A stretch of DNA of 64,000 bases from Streptomyces luteolus (GTDB lineage Bacteria; Actinomycetota; Actinomycetes; Streptomycetales; Streptomycetaceae), in the NCBI RefSeq assembly GCF_029968015.1, contig NZ_JASCIS010000028.1, positions 1 to 64,000 on the forward strand, given 5' to 3'. Positions 43,523 to 52,891 of the stretch are shown piece after piece; the stretch's first letter is position 1, and each line of letters begins with the position of its first letter. The translations under genes were made by a program, and so were the position numbers. Below the pieces are notes generated by a model. The model worked only from the letters and a program-made list of their open reading frames with translations, was not told the origin of the DNA and searched no databases.

Positions 43523-43619
43523 ACAACCTCGCGGTTGTGGACAACTCCCTCACCCGAACCGGAGATTCCGCTCAGCCGAACCGGTGTTTCCGCTCACCCG
43601 AACCGGAAACTCCGCCCCA
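43523..43619. repeat. small hairpin and three 22-bp tandem repeats
   Basis: ACAACC-TCGC-GGTTGT (43523-43538) is a 6-bp hairpin. Three tandem units of 22 bp follow (43554-43619, common core CCGAACCGG..NTTCCGCTCA). They fill the spacer between the SAF-domain gene and the end of mtnP. Confidence 0.75.
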
Positions 43620-43642
43620 CAGCGCGGCCCCGACCTCTCAGC

Positions 43643-44503
43643 TCAGGGCAGCTCGATCCCCAAGTCCCACCCGTCGTGCGCCCGCGTGCACAGGCAGTCC
43701 CGCTCGTCGGTGGCCGGAAGACCCGCCACCGCGTCGAACAGCACGTCCCGCAGCCTGGACACGTTCTCGCCGAACACCTTGAGCACCTCCGCGTGGGAGA
43801 CGCCCTCGCCGGTCTCCGCCCCCGCGTCCACGTCGGTCACGAGGGACAACGACGTGTAGCAGAGCGCCAGTTCTCGGGCGAGCACGGCCTCGGGGTGACC
43901 GGTCATGCCCACCACCGACCAGCCGGCGGCCGCGTGCCATTGCGACTCGGCGCGGGTGGAGAAGCGCGGGCCCTCCACGACGACCATGGTGCCGCCGTCG
44001 ACCGCGGCCCAGTCGCGTGCGCGGGCGGCCTTCAGGGCGATGCTGCGGCCCTCGGGGCAGTACGGGTCGGCGAACGTCGTGTGCACCACGTTCGGGATGC
44101 TGCCGTCGGGCATCGGCACCCCGTCGAAGTACGTCTGTACGCGGCTCTTCGTACGGTCGACGAGCTGGTCCGGTACCAGCAGCGTCCCCGGACCGTACTC
44201 GGGGCGCAGCCCGCCCACCGCGCAGGGGCCGAACACCTGGCGCACGCCCACGGAGCGCAGCGCCCACAGGTTGGCGCGGTAGTTGATCCGGTGCGGCGGA
44301 AGGTGGTGGCCTCGGCCGTGGCGGGGCAGGAACGCCACTTTCCGTCCGGCGATCTCACCGAGGAACAGGGAGTCGCTCGGCTCGCCGTAAGGGGTGCTCA
44401 CCTGGATCTCGGTGACGTCGTCGAGGAACGAGTAGAACCCCGAGCCGCCGATCACGCCTATGTCCGCGGACGCCGCAGCGCCACCGTTGTGTGGGTTCGC
44501 CAT
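43643..44503 (-). CDS. mtnP: S-methyl-5'-thioadenosine phosphorylase (or related purine nucleoside phosphorylase)
   Basis: This 286-residue phosphorylase contains IGVIGGSGFYSFLDDVTEIQ, FLPRHGRGHHLPPHRINYRA with NLWALRSVGV, VVVEGPRFSTRAESQWHAAA and VVGMTGHPEAVLARELALCY. These are MTAP/PNP family-2 motifs. The phosphate site is GGSGF plus PRHG. GMTGHPE at the base-binding site leaves some doubt between MTA and inosine-type substrates. It recycles the purine of MTA in polyamine and methionine salvage. Confidence 0.9.
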   Translation of the reverse strand: MANPHNGGAAASADIGVIGGSGFYSFLDDVTEIQVSTPYGEPSDSLFLGEIAGRKVAFLPRHGRGHHLPPHRINYRANLWALRSVGVRQVFGPCAVGGLRPEYGPGTLLVPDQLVDRTKSRVQTYFDGVPMPDGSIPNVVHTTFADPYCPEGRSIALKAARARDWAAVDGGTMVVVEGPRFSTRAESQWHAAAGWSVVGMTGHPEAVLARELALCYTSLSLVTDVDAGAETGEGVSHAEVLKVFGENVSRLRDVLFDAVAGLPATDERDCLCTRAHDGWDLGIELP

Positions 44504-44573
44504 GCGCAGCAGCGTAGTCGAGCCCTGACTTCCGGGTTCGGTCTGTTCGGTCCGCGGCCGCGACCGTCACAGA

Positions 44574-44655
44574 ACCGAAAGCCCCGCATTACGCAACCGA
44601 AGGCCCGCAGCACATAACCGAAAGCCCCGCAGTCGCGCGCGACTGCGGGGCTTTC
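44574..44655. terminator. 36-bp perfect palindrome with repeated left arms
   Basis: 44620-44637 is perfectly complementary to 44638-44655 (arm GAAAGCCCCGCAGTCGCG), a loop-free 36-bp palindrome. Two imperfect extra copies of the left arm (ACCGAAAGCCCCGCA type) precede it at about 44574 and 44596. It terminates fmdB (leftward) before the mtnP promoter. Confidence 0.85.
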
Positions 44656-44684
44656 CGGGAAGTGCGAAGGTGCCGTGCGGCCGG

Positions 44685-45020
44685 TCAGGCCGCGGAGCTG
44701 CTGCTTCCGGAGGAGCTGGAGGACGACGAGGAACCGGCCTTCGAAGCGCTCGACGAGGACGAGGAGTCAGATGCCGAGGACGTCGTGGACGTCGTCGAGG
44801 CGGACTTCGACGCGGACGACGCGGGCGTGCTGCTCGACGACGAGTTGCGGCTGTCATTGCGGTAGAAGCCGGAACCCTTGAAGACGATGCCGACCGCCGA
44901 GAACACCTTCTTGAGGCGTCCGTCGCAGCTGGGGCACTCGGTCAGGGCGTCGTCGGTGAACTTCTGCACCGCCTCGAGGCCCTCGCCACACTGGGTGCAC
45001 TGGTACTGATAGGTCGGCAC
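44685..45020 (-). CDS. FmdB family zinc-ribbon protein
   Basis: This 111-residue protein has the FmdB zinc ribbon YQYQCTQCGEGLEAVQKF and TECPSCDGRLKKVFSAVGIV, with two CxxC pairs binding one zinc, then FKGSGFYRND. The second half is a long Ser/Ala/Thr-rich tail (SSSSSTPASSASKSAS). The family was named for putative regulators of formamidase genes, but most members have no proven role. Between the pflAB block and an MFS transporter no formamide gene is present. Confidence 0.9.
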   Translation of the reverse strand: MPTYQYQCTQCGEGLEAVQKFTDDALTECPSCDGRLKKVFSAVGIVFKGSGFYRNDSRNSSSSSTPASSASKSASTTSTTSSASDSSSSSSASKAGSSSSSSSSGSSSSAA

Positions 45021-45087
45021 TTGCTTCCTCCTGGCACTCTCACTCGATGAGTGCTAACGACGGTCCATAGTGACGTATTCCTCGGAA

Positions 45088-46371
45088 TCAGTCCACTGCC
45101 ACCGGCGAGCGGTGACCGACGCCACGTGCCACGGTCCGGCTCCTGGCGAGCGGAGCGAGGCGGGAGCGCAGCGCCACGAGGGTCAGCAGCGCGAGCACCG
45201 TACCGGCCATGGGCACCAGGAATCCGGCGCTCGCACCGTGGGCGTCGGCAAGCCGGCCGGTCAGCGTGACGGCGGCGGCCTGGCCGAGCGCGACCGCACC
45301 CGTGAGGAGCGTGAACGCCTCGGTCCGCGCGGAGGCGGGAACCAGGCTCTCGACGAGCGTGAACCCGGAGATCAGCGCGGGCGCGATGCACATGCCGATA
45401 AGCAGTCCCAGTACGGCGAAGAGCGCCACCGAGTGCACGGTCCACAGCATGGAGGCGGTGACCGCCAGGGCGGTGTACCCGACGAGGAGGCGGCGGCGCG
45501 GGCCGACCTTCCAGGCGATGGCTCCGCAGGCGACACCGGCGAGCATGTTCCCCCCGGCGAAGATGCCGTACAGGAGGCCGTTGACCCCGGGCTGGCCGAC
45601 TTCTTCGGCGAAGGCGGTGAGGGCGACCTGCATGCCGCCGAAGACCGAGCCGATGCCGAGGAACGCCACCGCGAGGACGCGAGCCCCGGGCACGGAGAAC
45701 GCGGAAACGTGCTCCACGCGCGCGTGGCCCGCGAGCGCACCGTGCGCCTTGGGCTGGGTGTCGCGCTGCGCGGCGAAGAGCAGGCCGCCCGCCAGGGTCA
45801 GCACGGCCTGGGTCGCGAGGCCGGCACCGGGGTGCACCCAGGTGCACAGGGCGGTGGCGAGCACCGGGCCGACGACGAACGTGAACTCGTCCGTGACGGA
45901 CTCGAAAGCCGCCGCGGTGGGCGTCAGGGCGCGCCGCTCGGGGTGGTCCAGTACGGCCGCCCAGCGGGCCCGCACCATCGGCCCGACCTGCGGCACCGAG
46001 GCGCCGACCGGCACGGCGGCGACGAAAAGGGCCCACAGCGGGGCGTCGGCGAGGGCGAGGGCGGCGAGGGCGATCACCGAGACGGCGTTCACGAGGACGC
46101 CGGGGATCAGGACGGCGGCCTGGCCGAAGCGGTCGGTGAGTTTGCCGCTCTGCGGCGCGCACAGCGCCATGGAGACGCCCGCGACGGCGGCCACGGCGCC
46201 CGCGGTGCCGAACGAGCCGGTGGTGTGCTGCACCAGCAGCACGATCGACATGGTCAGCATCGCGAACGGCTGCCGCGCGGCGAAGCCGGGCAGGACGAAC
46301 GAGAGGGCACGGGGCGTGCGCAGGAGTTGCCCGTACCCGGGGCGGGAAGTCGAGTTGACCGCGGACTCCAC
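45088..46371 (-). CDS. MFS transporter
   Basis: This 427-residue twelve-helix MFS protein contains AVAGVSMALCAPQSGKLTDR, the motif-A equivalent, then RFGQAAVLIPGVLVNAVSVI and, in the second half, GIFAGGNMLAGVACGAIAWK. It resembles the DHA1-type sugar-efflux/drug subgroup. A regulator gene is not adjacent, and the substrate cannot be predicted. It ends 67 bp before fmdB on the same strand and could share a transcript with it. Confidence 0.88.
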   Translation of the reverse strand: MESAVNSTSRPGYGQLLRTPRALSFVLPGFAARQPFAMLTMSIVLLVQHTTGSFGTAGAVAAVAGVSMALCAPQSGKLTDRFGQAAVLIPGVLVNAVSVIALAALALADAPLWALFVAAVPVGASVPQVGPMVRARWAAVLDHPERRALTPTAAAFESVTDEFTFVVGPVLATALCTWVHPGAGLATQAVLTLAGGLLFAAQRDTQPKAHGALAGHARVEHVSAFSVPGARVLAVAFLGIGSVFGGMQVALTAFAEEVGQPGVNGLLYGIFAGGNMLAGVACGAIAWKVGPRRRLLVGYTALAVTASMLWTVHSVALFAVLGLLIGMCIAPALISGFTLVESLVPASARTEAFTLLTGAVALGQAAAVTLTGRLADAHGASAGFLVPMAGTVLALLTLVALRSRLAPLARSRTVARGVGHRSPVAVD

Positions 46372-46695
46372 GGTCCTTGCCTTTCTGCTGCCTGGTGGCG
46401 GGCCCGTGTGGCGGCGCCGAGAGCTGTCCTCTTGCGCAGAAGAACGTCGGTGATACCCGGCCCACTGCGAGGACCGCGGCCGCCGTGCGGTCGCGCCAGC
46501 TCTGCGTCAGACAGAGGTGGTTCTATTCGTTGTCCCTCGATTGTACGGGGAAGTGGTCACGTACGCCTCCGAATGAGGGGGATCACACACCAGCCACCTG
46601 TGATTGCCGGGGCAGGCCGCAAAACCCGCACCCCTCACCCGTAAACCCGCACCCCCTCACCCGGAAAACCCGCACCTCTACGAGGAGGACCACCT
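46372..46695. repeat. 324-bp spacer with short repeats
   Basis: Between the MFS gene and the CPA antiporter (both leftward). Near 46620-46665 a unit like AAACCCGCACCCCCTCACCC occurs twice and partially a third time. Near 46673-46708 CACCTCTACGAGGAGGAC occurs twice, the second copy crossing the antiporter stop codon. No gene or clear terminator was seen. Confidence 0.65.
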
Positions 46696-48195
46696 CTACG
46701 AGGAAGACCCGCCCGTCCCCAGCCAACCCGCCAGCTTGCCGCCCTGGGCGACCGCGCGCAGGCGGCGCTCGGTGGCGTCCCGCACCGGGTTCGTGGCGAC
46801 GACGAGCAGCTCGTCGCCGTGCCGGAGCACGGTGGTCGGGGACGGCACAAACGATTCGTTGTCCCGGACGACGAGGGTGACGGCGGCACCCGCGGGCAGT
46901 CGCAGTTCCGCGACCTCGACGCCGTGCATCTTGGACTCCTCGGGGATCGCCACCGAGAGCAGATGCCCGCGCAGCTGCTCCAGGGGCGCGGATTCCACGC
47001 CCAGGTCGGCCGCCTCCTCGCCCCGGCCGATCCCGAGAGCCTTGGCCAGCCAGGGCAGGGTCGGGCCCTGGATGAGGGTGTAGACGACGACCAGGACGAA
47101 GACGAGGTTGAAGATCCGCTCGCTGCCCTCGACGCCGGTCACCATCGGGATGGTCGACAGGATGATGGGCACCGCGCCGCGCAGTCCGGCCCAGGACATC
47201 AGGGCCCTCTCCCGCCAGGGCAGGCGGAACGGCACCAGGGCGAGGAACACCGAGACGGGCCGCGCCAAGAGGGTCAGGACCAGGCCGATGAGGATGGCCG
47301 GCCAGATGTCGTCGAGCAGGGTGCTGGGCGTGACGAGCAGGCCGAGCAGGACGAACATGCCGATCTGCGCGATCCAGCCGAGCCCGTCCGCGAAGCCGCG
47401 GGTGGCGGGCCAGTGCGGCAGCTTGGAGTTGCCGAGCACCACCGAGGCCAGATAGACGGCGAGGAATCCGCTTCCGTGCGCCAGTGCGCCGGCGGCGTAC
47501 GCGGACACCGCGATGGCCATCACGGCGATCGGGTAGAGGCCGGAGGCGGGCAGCGCGACGTGCCGGATGCCGTACGCGCCGAGCCAGCCCACCGCGAGCC
47601 CGATGGCGGCGCCGATGGCGAGTTCGAGGGCGATCTTGCCGACCAGGACGTACCACTCGCCGATGGCGCCCGTGGTGGAGAACGCCACGACCAGGATGAC
47701 CACGGGGGCGTCGTTGAAGCCGGATTCCGCTTCGAGGACGCCGGTGATGCGCGAGGGCAGCGGCACCTTGCGCAGTACGGAGAAGACGGCGGCGGCGTCG
47801 GTCGAGGAGACGACCGCTCCGATGATCAGTGACTGCCGCCAGTCGAGCCCGACGAGGTAGTGCGCGCCCGCCGCCGTGATGCCCACGCTCACCGCGACAC
47901 CGAACAGCGACAGGACGGCCGCCGCCGGCAACGCGGGTTTGATCTCCTTCCACTTCGTCCCCAGACCACCCTCGGCCAGGATCACCACAAGCGCGGCGTA
48001 GCCCATCACCTGGGTCAACTCGGCGTTGTCGAAGACGACGTTGCCGAATCCGTCCTGACCGATCGCGATGCCGATCCCCAAGTACAGGAGCAGGCTCGGC
48101 AGACCGCTGCGCGAGGAGACGCGCACGGCCGCGACCGCGAGGAGCAGTACGAGGGAGCAGACGAGAAGGAGCTCGTTGAGCTGATGGACAGTCAG
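46696..48195 (-). CDS. potassium/proton antiporter, CPA1 family with RCK_C domain
   Basis: This 499-residue protein. The reading starts best at CTG 48195 (TVHQLNELLLVCSLVLLLAV), preceded by AAGGAACAG; the first GTG (48126) would remove the first helix. Twelve to thirteen helices include the ion-site regions AVVSSTDAAAVFSVLRKVPL and EAESGFNDAPVVILVVAF. The C-terminus is a TrkA_C/RCK_C domain (LLSVAIPEESKMHGVEVAEL, GDELLVVATN). It exchanges K+ or Na+ for H+ with nucleotide-type gating. A CTG start is rare. Confidence 0.9.
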   Translation of the reverse strand: MTVHQLNELLLVCSLVLLLAVAAVRVSSRSGLPSLLLYLGIGIAIGQDGFGNVVFDNAELTQVMGYAALVVILAEGGLGTKWKEIKPALPAAAVLSLFGVAVSVGITAAGAHYLVGLDWRQSLIIGAVVSSTDAAAVFSVLRKVPLPSRITGVLEAESGFNDAPVVILVVAFSTTGAIGEWYVLVGKIALELAIGAAIGLAVGWLGAYGIRHVALPASGLYPIAVMAIAVSAYAAGALAHGSGFLAVYLASVVLGNSKLPHWPATRGFADGLGWIAQIGMFVLLGLLVTPSTLLDDIWPAILIGLVLTLLARPVSVFLALVPFRLPWRERALMSWAGLRGAVPIILSTIPMVTGVEGSERIFNLVFVLVVVYTLIQGPTLPWLAKALGIGRGEEAADLGVESAPLEQLRGHLLSVAIPEESKMHGVEVAELRLPAGAAVTLVVRDNESFVPSPTTVLRHGDELLVVATNPVRDATERRLRAVAQGGKLAGWLGTGGSSS

Positions 48196-48429
48196 TGGCT
48201 GTTCCTTTCAGGGGCGCGAGACAAGGCGCGGAAGAGCGGGTACTTCGTTACCTTACCTAATCGTTAACGCTTCCTTGATGCCGGTCCGGGCTCAACAGCC
48301 GTCGCGGGCCTGAGTTATCCACACCGCGTCCATGGCCGTCATGCCCTCGTCCTATGGTTGCTCCCAGCACTTCCCGGACCGCACGGCCAGCTCGGCCGAC
48401 CAGCCGCTCGAAGGACAGCAAGGACAGCG

Positions 48430-51261
48430 ATGCCCGCCAATGAAAGCGCCTCTTCCGGCCAGAAGACCGGCAAGAAGAAGGGGCGACGTGCCCGCCTCGT
48501 CGTGATCGCACTGGTCCTTGCCGTCGTCGCGGGTGTGGCCTTCGGTTCGTACTGGAGCATCAGTACGGTGCGCGCCTCGCTGCCGCAGACCAAGGGCTCG
48601 ATCCAGCTCGACGGCCTGGCGGGACCGGTCGACGTCCGCCGTGACAGCAGCGGCATCCCGCAGGTCTACGCCTCGTCGGACGAGGACCTGTTCATGGCCC
48701 AGGGCTATGTGCAGGCGCAGGACCGCTTCTGGGAGATGGACGTCCGGCGTCACATGACCTCCGGTCGGCTCTCCGAGATGTTCGGCAAGAGCCAGGTCGA
48801 GACCGATGAATTCCTGCGCACCCTCGGCTGGCACCACGTCGCGCAGCGGGAGTACGACACCAAGCTGAACCCGGAGACCAAGAAGTACCTCCAGGCGTAC
48901 GCCAAGGGGGTCAACGCCTATCTGAAGGGCAAGGACGGTGCCGACGTCTCCGTCGAGTACGCGGCCCTGGGGTTCACCAACGACTACAAGATCGAGGAGT
49001 GGACCCCGGTCGACTCGGTGGCCTGGCTAAAGGCCATGGCCTGGGACCTGCGCGGCAACATGCAGGACGAGATCGACCGCTCCCTGATGCACGGCCGCCT
49101 CGGCCCGAAGCAGATCCAGGACCTGTACCCGGACTACCCGTACGACCTGCACAAGCCGATCGTCGAAGAGGGCGGGCTCTCCGGGGACTCCAAGACGTAC
49201 GACCCCGAGGGCAGTTCGGTCGAGGAGCAGTCCGCCGCGGGCGGCACGGGAACCGAAACCGGGACAGGCATAGGGACAGGGACAGGCACAGGCACAGGAA
49301 CCGGCGCGGGCACCGGAACCGGAACCGGCAACGGCATCGCGGGTGGCGGCAGTACGGCGGGCGGCCTGACCACGCAGATGTCCGGCCTCTCCGACGTCCT
49401 CGACAAACTCCCCGACGCCATAGGTCCGAACGGCAACGGCATCGGCTCCAACTCCTGGGTCGTGTCCGGCGACCACACCACCACCGGCAAGCCGCTGCTC
49501 GCCAACGACCCCCACCTCGCGCCCCAGCTGCCGTCGATCTGGTACCAGATGGGCCTGCACTGCCGCGGCGTCTCGGCGAAGTGCCAGTACGACGTCTCGG
49601 GTTACACCTTCTCCGGCATGCCGGGCGTGGTCATCGGCCACAACCAGGACATCGCCTGGGGCATGACCAACCTCGGCGCCGACGTCACCGACCTCTACCT
49701 GGAGAAGATCCAGGGCGACGGCTACCAGTACGGCAGCAAGGTCGAGCCGTTCAAGACCCGCAAGGAGACCATCAAGGTCGCGGGCGGCGAGGACAAGGAC
49801 ATCGTGGTCAGAGAGACCAACAACGGCCCGGTGGTCTCGGACCGCAACGACGAGCTGGGCAAGGTCGGCCAGGAGGCGCCGGTGAGCAGCTCCGCCCCCG
49901 ACCGCGCCGACGGGTACGCGGTCTCCCTGCGCTGGACGGCGCTGAGCCCCGGCAAGTCCATGGACGCCGTGTTCGCGCTCAACAAGGCGAAGAACTTCCA
50001 GGACTTCCGCAAGGCGGCGGCCGACTTCGAGGTCCCCTCGCAGAACCTGATCTACGCCGACACCGAGGGCAACATCGGCTACCAGGCCCCCGGAAAGATC
50101 CCCACGCGCGCGAAGAACCACGACGGCACGCTCCCCGCCCCCGGCTGGGACCCGGCGTACCGCTGGACCGGATACATCCCGCAGAGCGCCCTGCCGTACG
50201 AGTACAACCCCGAGCGCGGGTACATCGTGACGGCCAACCAGGCGGTGACCGACTCCAAGTACCCCTACGAGCTCACCAAGGACTGGGGCTACGGAGCGCG
50301 CAGCCAGCGCATCAACGACCTCATCGAGTCGAAGCTGGAGAACGGCGGCAAGATCTCGACCGAGGACATGCGCACGATGCAGCTGGACAACAGCAGTGAG
50401 ATCGCCAAGATGCTCACGCCCAAGCTGCTCAAGATCGACGTGTCCGACCCGTACGTCCGCGAGGCGCAGCAGCTCCTGGAGGGCTGGGACTACACCCAGG
50501 ACGCCGACTCGGCGGCGGCCGCGTACTTCAACGCGGTCTGGCGCAACATCCTGAAGCTGTCCTTCGGCAACAAGCTGCCCAAGGAGCTGCGCGTCGAAGG
50601 GTCCTGCATCAACGTGCCGCCCGCCGACAAGACCGGCCCGGTCGACGACCCGGACGAGCGCGTGCGCGAGTGCGGCGAGCGGGCGGCGGACGCGGCGCAG
50701 CCGGACGGCGGTGACCGCTGGTTCGAGGTGGTCCGCTCCATCCTCGACGACGAGGACAACGAGTGGTGGCAGTCGCCCTCCACGCGTACGGACTCCGAGA
50801 CCAAGACCCGTGACCAGCTCTTCGCGCGTGCCATGGAGGACGCCCGCTGGGAGCTGACCGCGAAGCTCGGCAAGGACATCGACAGCTGGAGCTGGGGCCG
50901 TCTGCACCGCCTGCAGCTGGACAACCAGACCCTCGGCACCGAGGGCCCCGGCTTCATCCAGTGGCTGCTCAACCGCGGCCCCTGGGAGCTCGGCGGCGGC
51001 GAGGCCGCGGTCAACGCCACGGGCTGGAACGCGGCCGGCGGGTACAGCGTGATCTGGGTCCCGTCGATGCGGATGGTGGTGAACCTCGGCGACTTCGACA
51101 AGTCGAAGTGGATCAACCTCACCGGTGCGTCGGGGCACGCGTACAGCCCCAACTACACCGACCAGACCGAGAAGTGGGTCAAGGGCGAGCTGCTCGACTG
51201 GGCCTACTCGGAGAAGGCGGTCGAGGCGGAGGCGGAGAACGACCTGGTGCTCAGGCCGTGA
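48430..51261 (+). CDS. penicillin acylase family protein (Ntn hydrolase)
   Basis: This 943-residue precursor has a cytoplasmic Lys/Arg-rich start and one membrane helix (LVVIALVLAVVAGVAFGSYW). The alpha chain contains VDVRRDSSGIPQVYASSDED and AQGYVQAQDRFWEMDVRRHM. The beta chain starts at Ser340 in GIGSNSWVVSGDHTTTGKPL, with LANDPHLAPQLPSIWY. Before Ser340 lies a Gly-Thr simple repeat (residues about 271-300, GTGTGTGTGTG), probably the excised spacer. Members hydrolyse amides such as beta-lactams or N-acyl homoserine lactones. Monocistronic. Confidence 0.92.
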   Translation: MPANESASSGQKTGKKKGRRARLVVIALVLAVVAGVAFGSYWSISTVRASLPQTKGSIQLDGLAGPVDVRRDSSGIPQVYASSDEDLFMAQGYVQAQDRFWEMDVRRHMTSGRLSEMFGKSQVETDEFLRTLGWHHVAQREYDTKLNPETKKYLQAYAKGVNAYLKGKDGADVSVEYAALGFTNDYKIEEWTPVDSVAWLKAMAWDLRGNMQDEIDRSLMHGRLGPKQIQDLYPDYPYDLHKPIVEEGGLSGDSKTYDPEGSSVEEQSAAGGTGTETGTGIGTGTGTGTGTGAGTGTGTGNGIAGGGSTAGGLTTQMSGLSDVLDKLPDAIGPNGNGIGSNSWVVSGDHTTTGKPLLANDPHLAPQLPSIWYQMGLHCRGVSAKCQYDVSGYTFSGMPGVVIGHNQDIAWGMTNLGADVTDLYLEKIQGDGYQYGSKVEPFKTRKETIKVAGGEDKDIVVRETNNGPVVSDRNDELGKVGQEAPVSSSAPDRADGYAVSLRWTALSPGKSMDAVFALNKAKNFQDFRKAAADFEVPSQNLIYADTEGNIGYQAPGKIPTRAKNHDGTLPAPGWDPAYRWTGYIPQSALPYEYNPERGYIVTANQAVTDSKYPYELTKDWGYGARSQRINDLIESKLENGGKISTEDMRTMQLDNSSEIAKMLTPKLLKIDVSDPYVREAQQLLEGWDYTQDADSAAAAYFNAVWRNILKLSFGNKLPKELRVEGSCINVPPADKTGPVDDPDERVRECGERAADAAQPDGGDRWFEVVRSILDDEDNEWWQSPSTRTDSETKTRDQLFARAMEDARWELTAKLGKDIDSWSWGRLHRLQLDNQTLGTEGPGFIQWLLNRGPWELGGGEAAVNATGWNAAGGYSVIWVPSMRMVVNLGDFDKSKWINLTGASGHAYSPNYTDQTEKWVKGELLDWAYSEKAVEAEAENDLVLRP

Positions 51262-51276
51262 CCGACCCCGTTCCGA

Positions 51277-51897
51277 TCAGGACCTGAATCTCCGGACCCC
51301 GGAAGGGGTCACCACCGCGTGCACGGGGTGGTCGTGCGGTTCCTCCGGGACCCGCGCGACCACCTCGTCGTCGTAGAGGAGTACGACGAGCGGCGGCTGC
51401 ACGCGCGCGTGCGAGAGCCGGGCGAGCACCCGGTCGTACGAGCCGCCGCCGCGCCCCAGGCGCATCCCGCGGCCGTCCACGGCGAGACCGGGGAGCAGCA
51501 CCGCGTCGGCGCCGAGGACGGCGTCGGGCCCGAGCCGCGCCCCGTCCGGCTCCAGGAGCCCGCGCCCCGCGCGTACGAGGTGCTCAGTGCCCGCGTAGAG
51601 GCCCCAGTCGAGGTCGTTGTCCGGCAGGAGCACCGGCAGCAGAACCCGCACCCCGCGCGCGTGCAGGGCATCGAGCAGCGCGCGGGTGCCGGGTTCGCGG
51701 CCGACCGACACGTACGCGGCGACCGTGTGCGCCTGAGCCAGCTCATCGAGTTCGAGGGCCCGCCGGGCGAGAACCGCCGCCGCCTCCTGCGCGTCATCTG
51801 CTGTCAACCGGCGCCTCGCTTCGAGGAGTTCTCCGCGCAACGTCGCCTTGTCAGCCTTGTCAGTCTTGTCGCCGGTGCTGTTGTGGCTCACAGCCAA
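51277..51897 (-). CDS. 5-formyltetrahydrofolate cyclo-ligase
   Basis: This protein of about 206 residues contains DKATLRGELLEARRRLTADD, VAAYVSVGREPGTRALLDAL and the ATP-binding DAVLLPGLAVDGRGMRLGRG with GGGSYDRVLARLSH, the family signature. It converts 5-formyl-THF to 5,10-methenyl-THF using ATP. The start may be TTG 51897 or GTG 51891. Divergent from galU, 87 bp apart, a common actinobacterial arrangement. Confidence 0.93.
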   Translation of the reverse strand: MAVSHNSTGDKTDKADKATLRGELLEARRRLTADDAQEAAAVLARRALELDELAQAHTVAAYVSVGREPGTRALLDALHARGVRVLLPVLLPDNDLDWGLYAGTEHLVRAGRGLLEPDGARLGPDAVLGADAVLLPGLAVDGRGMRLGRGGGSYDRVLARLSHARVQPPLVVLLYDDEVVARVPEEPHDHPVHAVVTPSGVRRFRS

Positions 51898-51984
51898 CTC
51901 ACAAACCCCTCATATCCTGGCCTAAGCGAATCAATTAACCGGACGCACATGTTCCGAACAATCGCACCGGTTAGGGTGCAGGGC

Positions 51985-52887
51985 ATGACTGAGTCGCACC
52001 CCACGATCACCAAGGCTGTCATCCCGGCAGCAGGCCTCGGCACGCGCTTCCTCCCGGCCACGAAGGCCACCCCGAAGGAGATGCTGCCGGTCGTCGACAA
52101 GCCGGCGATCCAGTACGTGGTCGAGGAGGCCGTGGCAGCCGGTCTGTCCGACGTGCTGATGGTCACGGGCCGCAACAAGCGCCCCCTCGAGGACCACTTC
52201 GACCGCAACTACGAGCTGGAAGAGGCCCTCCGCCGCAAGGGCGACCAGGGCCGCCTCGCCAAGGTCCAGGAGTCCAGCGACCTGGCGACCATGCACTACG
52301 TCCGGCAGGGCGACCCCAAGGGCCTCGGCCACGCCGTCCTCTGCGCGGCCCCGCACGTCGGCAGCGAACCCTTCGCGGTCCTCCTCGGCGACGACCTGAT
52401 CGACGCCCGGGACCCCCTGCTCCAGCGCATGGTCGACATCCAGGCCCGCGAGGGCGGCAGCGTCATCGCGCTCATGGAGGTCGACCCGGCCCAGATCCAC
52501 CTCTACGGCTGTGCCGCCGCCGACCCCACCGGCGAGGGCGACGTGGTCAAGGTCACCGGCCTCGTCGAGAAGCCCGAGCCCGCCGACGCCCCCAGCAACC
52601 TCGCGATCATCGGCCGGTACGTCCTCGACCCCGCCGTCTTCGACGTCCTCCGCAAGACCGAGCCCGGCCGCGGCGGCGAGATCCAGCTGACCGACGCGCT
52701 CCAGCAACTGGCCGCGGACGAGAAGATCGGCGGCCCCGTGCACGGCGTCGTCTTCAAGGGCCGCCGCTATGACACCGGAGACCGCGGCGACTATCTGCGT
52801 GCCATTGTCAGACTCGCGTGCGAACGTGAAGACCTGGGCCCGGACTTCCGGGCCTGGCTTCGCAGTTACGTCACCGAGGAGATGTAG
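51985..52887 (+). CDS. galU: UTP-glucose-1-phosphate uridylyltransferase
   Basis: This 300-residue nucleotidyltransferase has AVIPAAGLGTRFLPATKATP with KEMLPVVDKPAIQYVVEEAV at the start (the nucleotide-binding GxGTR and the K of KEML). LLGDDLIDARDPLL (metal-binding DD), VTGLVEKPEP and the sugar-binding GRYVLDPAVFDVL follow. It makes UDP-glucose for cell-wall and storage glycans. It heads the glp-moaC-mogA-GNAT run; spacing to glp is only 4 bp. Confidence 0.95.
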   Translation: MTESHPTITKAVIPAAGLGTRFLPATKATPKEMLPVVDKPAIQYVVEEAVAAGLSDVLMVTGRNKRPLEDHFDRNYELEEALRRKGDQGRLAKVQESSDLATMHYVRQGDPKGLGHAVLCAAPHVGSEPFAVLLGDDLIDARDPLLQRMVDIQAREGGSVIALMEVDPAQIHLYGCAAADPTGEGDVVKVTGLVEKPEPADAPSNLAIIGRYVLDPAVFDVLRKTEPGRGGEIQLTDALQQLAADEKIGGPVHGVVFKGRRYDTGDRGDYLRAIVRLACEREDLGPDFRAWLRSYVTEEM

Positions 52888-52891
52888 CACC

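Noticed and set aside
44685..45020. FmdB as a regulator of pflBA because of formate chemistry
   Set aside because: The name comes from a formamidase operon. FmdB proteins are widespread and no link to formate is visible here.
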